DNA from: JBNJEM01 sp051745935
Lineage (GTDB): Bacteria; Planctomycetota; Planctomycetia; Pirellulales; Pirellulaceae
DNA: 19,585 bases
Direction of reading: 5' to 3'
Assembly (NCBI GenBank): GCA_051745935.1
Contig: JBNJEM010000068.1
Span: forward strand, 1 to 19,585
A program made the translations under genes and the position numbers. Below are positions 12,601 to 15,878 of this stretch, in pieces. The notes beneath the pieces were generated by a model, which saw only the letters and a program-made list of their open reading frames with translations, was not told the DNA's origin and searched no databases. Within the stretch, counting starts at the first letter, position 1. Each line of letters begins with the position of its first letter.

Positions 12601-15487
12601 ATATGGCGTGCGGATCGAGCCAGGTGAACGGAGCCCCGAAGGCAAGTCGCACCCCGGCTCGACGCGGGCGACACGGGTGATCAATGATGAAAACCTGGTG
12701 CCCGGGGTGGTGGTGGTGAACAACCTGCTGGCTCGCAACGCGACCGGCGGCGTTTACTTTTCCGGCGATCCGAATAATGGGCAAGTCGCCGAAGGTCCCG
12801 TGCCGTTCGGCCGGATTGTAAACAATACGATCTACGGCGGCCCCGAGGGCGGGGGCAACAGTGTGGGGATTCGGGTCGAAAACAACGCCAGCCCGACACT
12901 TCTCAACAACATCGTTTCGGACAGCTCGGTGGGGCTCGACATCGACGGGTCGTCCTCCTCCACGGTCGTTGGCGGGACGCTGTTCGCGGCCACGGGGACG
13001 GATTCGAGCAATGGGAATGTCGGGAACGTGCCGCTGTTCGTCGACGACAGCAATGAAATGTTTGTCGACTCGAACGCCAACAACTTCTACCTGAAGGCGG
13101 GCGCGAAGGCCATTGACAGTTCGCGGGACGCCCTGGACGATCGCACTGAAATGGTGACCCTTCGCCAGCCCTTGGGGATCGAGAACTCGCCGATCCTCGC
13201 TCCGGATCGCGATCTGTACGGCCAGCGCCGGTTGGATGATCCGGATGCCTCCACCCCTTCCGGGCTGGGGGAAAACGTGTTCAAGGACCGCGGAGCCATT
13301 GATCGTTCCGACTTCGCGGGGCCGTCCGTGGTGTTGATTGATCCACAAGACAACGACGCGGCCGGAATCGATACCGACGAGCGCGCGACCTATCTTCAAA
13401 TTCCCGGCCGCACCCTCTTCAACTTTTCAATTCAAGTGATCGATGGCATCGCGCCCAGCGATCAGACGAACGGCACGGGGCCCGATGACGGAACGGTCAA
13501 TGCGGATTCAGTAACGGTTGCAAAGGAGGGGGTTACGCTGGAGGAAGGGGTGGATTACCGGTTCGGTTATAACGCGACCAGCGGTATTATCCAGTTAACA
13601 CCTCTGGCGGGAATCTGGGAGCGGAACACCACGTATACGATTGAATTCGTTGGCGTGGACAGGCTGGTCCTGACGGCGTCGTCTGGTGACGCGGTAGCCG
13701 ACGGCGACACCTTCACGGTGACGGATTCGGGAGGGGATGTCGAAACGTTTGAGTTCGAAAGCGGGTACGGTATCCAGGTGCCAGCCGCCGGCGGCGAGGC
13801 GTTGACTGATGGTGAGACATTCACCATGACTCAAACGGATCCGGAGACGACGGAGAGCGAAACGACCCGGTTCGAGTTGGATAACAACGGTCGAACGTCC
13901 CTCGACAACGTGCCCGTTCGGTTTTCGGAAACCGATACGGCCGATGAAGTGGGCGAGGCCTTGGCCGCGGCCATCGACGGCGCGTCGCTCGGATTGGATC
14001 CCACTGCTTGGGCCGGTGGTTTCGTGCACGTTGGAGGCGACGTCAATACGGTCCTGGATACCTCGTCCTCGCTGCTGACGCAGTCGGGGCTGCCAGGGGT
14101 GGCCGAGGGCAATATACCGGTGCCGTTCATCCCGAACCCGGACTATGATGCGGAGCAAGTGGCCGAGTCGATTGCCTCGGCGATCAATACCAGCTCGCTG
14201 GACGTGACCGCCGAACCGCAACTAGGCGAAGTCGTGCTCGTGGGCGCGGAGAGTGCCACGGGGGTCGAGAACAGATTTGTATCCGCGATCCGGGATCGGG
14301 CCGGTAACACAATCACCCCCAATCGCTTTGATGGGAGTACCGCTTTCACGGTCAGCTTGGGAGCGGCCCGCGATTACGGCGACGCCCCCGCGCAATATCC
14401 AGTGTTGAAAGCGGATAATGGGGCCTCGCACGAGATTGTGGAAGGATACCGGCTCGGCCCCACCATTGAGTCCTCCGCCAACGGCCAACCGTCTCCCAAT
14501 GCCGACGCTGATCTTGGTGACGACGGCGTGTCCTTCTCCACGCTGACGGCGGGCTACCCGGGAATCTTTGAAGTAACCGCCCACGGGATTACCGACCAGA
14601 TGCCCGGTTTTCTGGACGCCTGGATCGACTTTAACGCCGACGGCGATTGGGATGATCCAGGCGAGCAGATCGTGGTTTCACGGGAATTGGAAAATGGCTC
14701 GAATACGATTGAGGTCACAATATCTCCTGATTCAATTACCGGCGAGACCTTCGCGCGTTTCCGACTCAGCAGTACCGGCGGGCTTAGTCCCACGGGAGAA
14801 GCGGACGACGGTGAGGTCGAAGACCATAAGCTCGTGATTGGAGCAAACCCTTGGCACAACCAGAGCACTTCGGTCGACACGAATGGAGATGACGTCGTGT
14901 CCCCAATCGATGCGCTGCTGGTTATCCATGTGTTGAACTCGGCTGACGATATGGGTATCGATCTGTCCAAGCAGCTTCCGGTGCCGCCGCCGTCCGATTT
15001 CGCCCCGCCACCGTTCTACGATGTCAACGGCGACGGCTTCGTGTCGCCAATCGATGCACTACTTGTAATTCAGGTTCTTAATGGCGAAGAAGAAGGGGAG
15101 TTCGACGCGGAAGGTGAAGGCGGCGGCCGGTATCCTCTGGCGTCAACCGGCGCCGACAGCGCCGGGGTGAAGCAGAATGATCTTGAGAACGATCTGCTCG
15201 CCATGCCCATCAGCTCCACCAGCGTGGCTGAACGAACGACGAGTGCGGCCGATCCAGACCCGATGTCGAATCGGTCGGGAACCAGTGGCACGGCGGCCGC
15301 GGAGACCTCGCCCTCGTTGACCGGGACCGCCCCGGAGCAAGAAAGCGTTTCCGGCGCAATGGCCACGCACCCAGATGTTGGCGACGAGGACCTGGAGGAC
15401 TTGCTGGACGAGATCGCGGCGGATGTCGACGAGACGCTGACCGACGAAGAGGCCCACGATGCGTTCTTCGCCTCCTTGGATGGCTGA
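602..15487 (+). CDS. Giant secreted modular protein: LEPR-XLL-like, metzincin-like, PPC, beta-helix, choice-of-anchor L, GEVED, dockerin
   Basis: This single uninterrupted frame encodes about 4961 residues (around 0.5 MDa), probably an extracellular or cell-surface protein. Residue numbers count from ATG 602; GTG 563 would add 13. In order: basic N-terminus 1-32 with LEERQLL at 36-42; Ig-like sequence with two tandem copies of a 98-residue unit (136-233, 251-348); a second Ig/SbsA-like stretch about 430-530; a peptidase region 569-740 with HEIGHLLGELH at 719-729; a PPC-like domain about 770-855; a beta-helix-like region about 929-1720 interrupted near 1270-1380 by an Fn3-like unit; PPC-like domains near 2040-2205 and 2265-2425; propeller-like sequence about 2465-2665 and 2995-3125; jelly-roll-like sequence about 3122-3308 and 3495-3547; choice-of-anchor L 3733-3959; a second beta-helix about 3968-4240; GEVED 4591-4746; two dockerin repeats 4759-4828; an acidic tail. 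There is no cysteine, no classical hydrophobic signal peptide and no membrane anchor. The domain names come from motif recognition. Substrate and partner are unknown. An adhesin/scaffold role, with or without proteolysis, is inference. Confidence 0.96.
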   Translation: MAIRRSHKLRKLWTKRRSSSLRAKRRGERGLRMETLEERQLLAAGPQLVGIQPNVGELLAEGQTRETAPRELRFLFNSEARIDPASLPTDEANPSAWDSIQITRSGLDGEFEGSSVFSDFGTAGQVTSEGLIADHVTVEFEAVARGQAGSLVQIVVDKAELGEESREPQIEVQGDQIQATLNSTFDNETQARDLVSAINADEAASQLVTARVRSGRRDVDIATPEVTYSPITMPPADNASAISDFNAAIMGLEIQVVADEPGMGGNGIVVNVTQEDLGEDTLPEIETSGKTIAVTLNSNETTPTTAQQLIDTLNTDPEAGELVTASIRSGQGDTLVGDLPINYSPIVLTGASDVRVEPGYLDQGDTLREVVMRFKDHLPDDIYMVEVLGGGPTPLTNTDGEAFEDGGSFQMTFNLDLGAQIEAVVPQPVTRDADGNLDQQRDVIHVYFNNDDLDPVTAETPDFYRLIYTGETVNNADDEVILPDSVEYNADTDMAVLTFSDPIEELVTAGTYRLRIGTDEPLPEAPTEVPVSVDPGSSFSTAMDLAGSGVRSGGVVLSSEIQAPLFPLDYPGGNDEPGHRDIDWIESHLMLGDSLGNPDASVADSSPGIETYYYNFKDEYGFDPRGNVLHNAITEREKQRAREIFDLYANYLGVNFIESENSGFTIVTGDLRALAPDVPTGPGGVTGIAGGGMAIMDAADFQDPGDDRFGGPWFQTAMHEIGHLLGELHTYDLPPLTIQGSAEGGDFDQGAEPVFPGDHDIVHGQHLHRPESNDIDLYRFDLTDAGVFTVETQAQRLSTPSQLDTVLNLYKENRDGTHELIARNDDYFNSDSRIELSLEPGTYFVGVSASGNWDYDPKVEDTGKEGHSEGNYRLRLNFRPGGDNTIVDATGTVLDGNADGTPGGVHNFWFRAAAPSDGTASDEPRTIFVDKANANAGGVETGDGSLANPFGYIPSALDAADPYDIIRLTGNPGEDGDITTLGDNVAYQIGFSGVGGAALQDGARLNVPKDVTVMIDANAILKLRRARIGVGSSSQTLDRSGGALQVMGTPRLIDDQGEVTVDEFGQPIGGSVHFTSLHNDAVGLDFNPQQSPPEPARGDWGGIVFRGDLDLSDSNRRVLGQDGIFLNYVNHADMTYGGGEVVIDGREQAVAPLQMVDERPTLTFNTISMSSDMAMSATPNSFEEDNFHSPKFQAIPFTSDYSRVGPEIHGNTLVENSLNGLFIRVATPAGREIETVTKSTRWDDTDITHIVSENLAIQGRPGGPILEQKAPPVATVVLEATEGGTLEPGSYEYKLVYVDEDGNEGPPSNATRRVEVTEDTGAVTLSNLPRLTTEDPYTARRVYRAEAGTGRFELVARINANDTTFVDTGTTLGSELEQAGTSIRPRLSGRLAVDPGTVVKLSEARIDAQFGAQFISEGVDGRSVVYTSLNDTRYGSGGTFDTNSQEGRAGAAAGDWGGVYLGHLSRGNIDFSTFAYGGGTTKVGGEFAGFDVLEIHQAEVRIANSRFERNADGQGGRMPAFRDGRGSNDEAVIFVRGAQPVIVGNTIVDNQGSAIHINANSLNHHALSDPGRAVGAIDIVSDVNDNQGPLVRGNQLDTNGTNGMTVRGATLTTQGVWDDTDIVHVVRDTITVPDFHTFGGLRLESSPQESLVVKLQGSSAGFTATGQELDITDRIGGSLQIVGQPRFPVVLTSLMDDSVGAGFTPEGLPQTDTNGDGFVRGLLPTGPEVDNGTLIDNDVAPGIPGQFAFDAMDGGNSSIMGDSGVTAQGNSRMFVDENFVFDFTNYLDVGADGNAENLQQSNITTPATLVDDDRVMSEGTVDGQNGAINWHVESHLNDGEPIVYNTITLTSDEQFGDLQFINYLDEDVGFVDDDLLYTEGTPGSDDFRIFTLDDAERVGFSQGGIVEAGSRLVNATYDGWAADQYPRLMFDIEGAGTAYSVPGNIDTTALPPFNDSDLGQAYGLSDVTSAMAWSVDPTATEATITTLLELVPRNPATPAAAGDWRSVRLEKFSNDRNVDVVTEREPSDSTTGPDNNKDPDNAQFIGELAGNLKSGDDRLRLGSEVHGVIGEPGDVDVYSFQSAAGNEIWLDIDRTSQSLDSVVELVDADGNIIAQSDNSYHEELGEELLHADTSKIPLDHVNPLRTSATSFYPESMLGEPKDLWSTNPRDAGMRVVLPGSQGTTNTYYVRVRSSNVRPGDPKDDLRDPDKLNDGLTQGTYQLQVRLREVDEVPGSTVQYADIRYATNGIEVLGQPTHSPLTGEAAEDPTNNNSIGTAQPLGNLLNTERGTIGVSGNLASDTDVDFYEFEVTFDDIQSIQDVTNPIQHLPTILDLDYADGLARANTRLTVFDPNGNVILHSSESNIAGDQPGPLNGTDMDDLDRGSAGTLDPYIGTQELLAGTYYVAVASDAFLPSEFEQFYSPTPSNSLFRLQPITSVDRIAEDHISSGLQSTYKDPQVPVLWDDTSSVPYHLGDVTFFVSTNTGRRQGELYTVDPFTGATETVVGDLGRTIDDIAMRQDGQLHSLSVDPPLDDDSGNYFQIDTGNAGMTELGDDGIETFYLDDDDNVQQHDVGYQFHAMTYGDPDRFSSSVFGPTYMFAVGTRRPGPNIDYTLPSNYYENVLYRFNAETGEAVSMGFPTPGHRDGDARVNGGGTQVVERGHLDTSAATELLLVEATEYDPDSGATISQIIDGLQFTLEEDGVLGTPPITFEFNTGPEITVEPDPGAHEYARDGDTFLIDGETFEFDTGSVIVVEADDGANIDGTQVTITDDQANPVEVTFEYDTDGALQSDDNTPIDVDEDDDLTTLLSRTVEAINGEDGFEVTADWLVGTERITLWGESDTIGATSTSAEVTIEGAPGGTGDYVIPIEETSDRNDYGTGIVTTFESVPGVTVGWDGDRINFMGADTGDFTELVDRDVFTDVGSDGATTAGALPIPFLAEDTAEDLAQRVADQINGVLAALPQSVVASGEVVRGEGSPNFRPPIFVTADDPLRIRSTSVGGIITGVAFVDGTMYAVTNQGGLYIVRFPAGRNAFAEYVPSARDDLEGINFQSLSAGPARTEGGRYEDMLFGMTGNGTIYAFDTLGHLQPAFVDGQTSIDTELRTAQGIAFSTLEENPWRFVGGNDFRGNDPGHGTQRTFDLASDDTNGNMSLHFGNAGDEPNQSVDDVQYDWPGGAHGSMQSNPFSLEGYSPADKPVLYFTYFADTEEQSSAPGSGPMRDSLRVFIGDDTGEWDLLSTNNSYTPDELSYDSIQGNDVQETYDNNTGWRQVRVELGNYAGFDDLRLRVDFSTAGDMNVGDPETTGADLEIVPGAEIDDGDEFRIDGVVGDTFEINMGYSLFASSSVSIPDGGTFQIRFEDSGGNLHDIQFEFDSTGSVSDPTHVPVTINENMSAEQVTAAIGQAIQAQFPSEFGLVVVDNRLNLPNADFVSVSSSGLQLAGAPGTSGIPIEIDAGMGREEITEIVRQALADQYAGGLTEAIKVHKNLMHVIGHTVSDPGPFGLTNTLPGDVYGAFNENLRGQNNDHEGIYLDDFVIGFAERGEVATGASGDSSFFTNPTSSQQILEGPYQLEIRQGEKYGESIEVPPRLEMFRSFDSNDRLSESHTLIAPSASEIADGDTFTLSDGVASLTFEFDDVTIDDGVTPGNVEIDYNPQQFNGATGKVRSQSAAEVAARIRDAINSSESQAVLDITAALADGTISGSRSTNGRVNLFGSVDATLIDRALRVTETTTDANALRDEILGDAFEPVGDATYVGGATSAGFFVGGSNSIEISEGIVLSTGDARFVEGPNTDDGSSGTASGAGDPDLDAEFEPWVTEDSSVLEFDFEVDEPGDLFFEFVFSSEEYNEFVDRGFNDVFGFFVDGENIGFVPGTDDPVTINTINGGNPYGSNGTNEHAYNNNDRDDDGEYLEFFGHDGFTDVFVARMDDLEVGTHTIKLAISDVGDRILDSAVFIRAFNVTAPDSRTALPGVVYTDSGDKNHRRDQGQVLIHSNSVSYAEEYGVRIEPGERSPEGKSHPGSTRATRVINDENLVPGVVVVNNLLARNATGGVYFSGDPNNGQVAEGPVPFGRIVNNTIYGGPEGGGNSVGIRVENNASPTLLNNIVSDSSVGLDIDGSSSSTVVGGTLFAATGTDSSNGNVGNVPLFVDDSNEMFVDSNANNFYLKAGAKAIDSSRDALDDRTEMVTLRQPLGIENSPILAPDRDLYGQRRLDDPDASTPSGLGENVFKDRGAIDRSDFAGPSVVLIDPQDNDAAGIDTDERATYLQIPGRTLFNFSIQVIDGIAPSDQTNGTGPDDGTVNADSVTVAKEGVTLEEGVDYRFGYNATSGIIQLTPLAGIWERNTTYTIEFVGVDRLVLTASSGDAVADGDTFTVTDSGGDVETFEFESGYGIQVPAAGGEALTDGETFTMTQTDPETTESETTRFELDNNGRTSLDNVPVRFSETDTADEVGEALAAAIDGASLGLDPTAWAGGFVHVGGDVNTVLDTSSSLLTQSGLPGVAEGNIPVPFIPNPDYDAEQVAESIASAINTSSLDVTAEPQLGEVVLVGAESATGVENRFVSAIRDRAGNTITPNRFDGSTAFTVSLGAARDYGDAPAQYPVLKADNGASHEIVEGYRLGPTIESSANGQPSPNADADLGDDGVSFSTLTAGYPGIFEVTAHGITDQMPGFLDAWIDFNADGDWDDPGEQIVVSRELENGSNTIEVTISPDSITGETFARFRLSSTGGLSPTGEADDGEVEDHKLVIGANPWHNQSTSVDTNGDDVVSPIDALLVIHVLNSADDMGIDLSKQLPVPPPSDFAPPPFYDVNGDGFVSPIDALLVIQVLNGEEEGEFDAEGEGGGRYPLASTGADSAGVKQNDLENDLLAMPISSTSVAERTTSAADPDPMSNRSGTSGTAAAETSPSLTGTAPEQESVSGAMATHPDVGDEDLEDLLDEIAADVDETLTDEEAHDAFFASLDG
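698..730 (+). other. LEPR-XLL-like N-terminal motif of the giant protein
   Basis: METLEERQLLA sits at residues 33-43 after about 30 strongly basic residues. It matches the LEPR-XLL pattern except that Glu replaces the usual Pro. In planctomycetes this motif marks the N-terminus of large, presumably exported proteins; its exact sorting mechanism is not known to me. No hydrophobic core of classical signal-peptide length follows. Confidence 0.75.
1007..1645 (+). repeat. Tandem duplication of a 98-residue unit inside the giant protein
   Basis: Two copies, 1007-1300 and 1352-1645, are each 294 nt and are separated by a short linker. Shared landmarks, in order, are an IVV strand, a Glu-rich ELGEE or DLGED turn, ATLNS or VTLNS, a helix-like LVSAIN or LIDTLN segment, QLVTARVRSG or ELVTASIRSG, and a closing YSPI. 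The copies have diverged too much at the protein level to be a recent duplication. I do not recognise a named family. Confidence 0.8.
2306..2823 (+). other. Metzincin-type zinc peptidase region in the giant protein
   Basis: Residues 569-740 resemble a metzincin catalytic domain. A strand-helix segment (ETYYYNF, then REIFDLYANYLGVNF) precedes a glycine-rich stretch and the full motif HEIGHLLGELH at 2756-2788. In metzincins His719, His723 and His729 bind zinc and Glu720 is the catalytic base. Metzincins also need a Met-turn (SxMxY or similar) some tens of residues later. Here there is no methionine for roughly 300 residues after the motif, and a PPC-like domain starts about 45 residues on. The region may be inactive, or may belong to a variant subfamily. 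Confidence 0.7.
2905..3165 (+). other. PPC-like domain following the peptidase region
   Basis: The sequence around NDIDLYRFDL, then LDTVLNLY, then IELSLEPGTYFVGVSASG follows the usual PPC (bacterial pre-peptidase C-terminal) pattern: an opening DxDxYxF strand, a mid LDxxLxLY strand and a closing PGTYYxxVxx strand. PPC domains are beta-sandwiches commonly attached to secreted peptidases, which fits the position here. Two more diverged examples occur near 6720-7215 (opening DVDVYSF) and 7395-7875 (opening DVDFYEF, closing AGTYYVAVAS). Confidence 0.7.
3385..5760 (+). other. First beta-helix-like region with an Fn3-like insertion
   Basis: The region opens with IFVDKAN and a GDGSLANPF segment typical of the start of surface beta-helix repeats. 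It then repeats a block containing VxxTSLxxDxxG and GDWGGI or GDWGGV, followed by xxGNTxVxN turns and a closing WDDTDI (near 4328 and 5450). Between the two blocks, about 4410-4740, lies an Fn3-like unit (SYEYKLVYVDEDGNEGPPS). Such right-handed helices usually mediate adhesion or polysaccharide contact; no catalytic residues are recognisable. Confidence 0.6.
7990..9963 (+). other. Propeller-like sequence interrupted by beta modules
   Basis: Blade-like repeats (GELYTVDPFTGATETV, ENVLYRFNAETGEAV) occupy about 7990-8590 and resume at about 9586 (GITGVAFVDGTMYAVTNQGG-like text, then FGMTGNGTIYAFDTLG). The roughly 970 nt between them hold a different kind of module with TFEF strands. I read this as a beta-propeller split by an inserted segment; structure prediction would be decisive. 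Confidence 0.5.
8798..9560 (+). repeat. Recurring DG-TF beta module, first cluster
   Basis: The cluster begins with DGDTFLIDGETFEFDTG, followed by a second VTFEYDTDG strand and a helix-like TLLSRTVEAIN segment, then a second half ending in TAEDLAQRVADQIN. The signature DG-[DE]-TF, then TFE[FY][DN], then a TAxxVAxxIxxAI-like helix recurs at 10550-11080, 11450-11790 and 13700-14290. I do not recognise it as a named family. Confidence 0.65.
10550..11080 (+). repeat. Recurring DG-TF beta module, second cluster
   Basis: Two degenerate openings, DDGDEFRIDG and PDGGTFQIRFED, are followed by IQFEFDSTGS and the helix-like AEQVTAAIGQAIQAQ, and later by REEITEIVRQALADQ. The cluster sits between the two halves of a jelly-roll-like domain (about 9964-10520 and 11085-11240). 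Confidence 0.6.
11450..11790 (+). repeat. Recurring DG-TF beta module, third copy
   Basis: A single copy: DGDTFTLSD, then LTFEFDDVTIDDG, then AAEVAARIRDAIN, closing with GRVNLFGSVD. It directly precedes the choice-of-anchor L domain. Confidence 0.65.
11798..12478 (+). other. Choice-of-anchor L domain
   Basis: Residues 3733-3959 show the domain's hallmarks: an N-terminal GIVLSTGDA turn, then FEFVFSSEEYNEFV, a NDVFGFFVDG strand, VTINTINGG, and a C-terminal TIKLAISDVGDRILDSAVFI. The name reflects the varied C-terminal anchors found on such proteins. Here no anchor follows; instead there are a second beta-helix, GEVED and dockerin. It lies between a DG-TF module and the second beta-helix. Confidence 0.85.
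12500..13320 (+). other. Second beta-helix, choice-of-anchor-Q-like
   Basis: Turns such as VVNNLLARNATGGV, IVNNTIYGG and LLNNIVSDSSVG step at roughly 20-25 residues. The end, with FYLKAGAKAIDSS, then DLYGQRR and RGAIDRSDF, matches the usual closure of choice-of-anchor-Q-type helices (xLxxxSPAIDxG ... D..G..R ... GA.E) in degenerate form. No catalytic residues are evident. Confidence 0.65.
13700..14290 (+). repeat. Recurring DG-TF beta module, fourth cluster
   Basis: Two openings, DGDTFTVTD (13700) and DGETFTMTQ (13808), are followed by FEFE and RFELDNNG strands and by the helix-like ADEVGEALAAAIDG and AEQVAESIASAIN. The second helix is followed by LGEVVLVGAES. The cluster sits between an Ig-like segment and GEVED. 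Confidence 0.65.
14372..14839 (+). other. GEVED domain
   Basis: Residues 4591-4746 open with DYGDAPAQYP, contain DLGDDGVSF, WIDFNADGDWDDPGEQI and ARFRLSS, and end in the name-giving GEVEDHKLVI. This is a clear match to the GEVED family, an extracellular beta-domain with a calcium-type DxNxDGxW loop. It directly precedes the dockerin pair. Confidence 0.9.
14876..15084 (+). other. Dockerin type I pair of the giant protein
   Basis: Two F-hand-like repeats, DTNGDDVVSPIDALLVI and DVNGDGFVSPIDALLVI, are separated by a proline-rich linker. Asp or Asn at loop positions 1, 3, 5 and 12 is the calcium-binding pattern. Positions 10 and 11, which set cohesin specificity in classical dockerins, are Pro-Ile in both repeats. 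The expected role is docking to a cohesin module; none is encoded in this window. Confidence 0.9.
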
Positions 15488-15878
15488 GGGGGGTAACCAC
15501 GTGGTTTCACGCGGCTGACCGCAATGTTCGGCGGGCCAACGGCCCGCGCGAAACGACGCGCGTATTCGCTATAACCTGAATGCTCCGAAGGGATTCGGCC
15601 TGGCCGACCGCGACGTTTCCTCCAATTCGTTGCCGCTTTCCCGCAGCGTGAGTATGATCGACAGAAAGGGGCAAGTGAGTTGTCCTTTCCCGTGCCCCCT
15701 CTTTGTGTGGGGCTGCGGCGCGGTTCCCACGCAGGCTGTGTTGAGTGGTCAGACTGTGTGGGTAGACCGTGAGTCGGCTGGCGCAACTGTTTTATCTGCT
15801 GGAAAAGGGGCAGATGTCGTCAAGCACGGTTGATGTCCATGACCGCGCTGAGGTTGCGGGACGGCGGTACGATTCGCA
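15488..15878. other. Intergenic region between the two secreted-protein genes
   Basis: This 391-bp stretch has no credible gene. It contains the perfect 12-bp palindrome AACCACGTGGTT (15495-15506), the GC-rich stem at 15531-15547, a weak ATCTGC/GCAGAT hairpin (15794-15815) and a copy of GTGTTGAGTGG (15738-15748) also found upstream of the giant gene. The gap is long enough for the second gene to have its own promoter, but I cannot place one. Confidence 0.55.
15531..15547 (+). terminator. Possible hairpin terminator after the giant gene
   Basis: A perfect 7-bp stem, GCGGGCC and GGCCCGC with loop AAC, lies 43 nt after the stop. No T-run follows, so intrinsic termination is uncertain; it may only be a stabilising 3' hairpin. 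Confidence 0.25.

Noticed and set aside
11936..13399. A 487-codon open frame on the minus strand
   Set aside because: It is opposite the choice-of-anchor L domain and second beta-helix, has shadow-type composition and matches no family.
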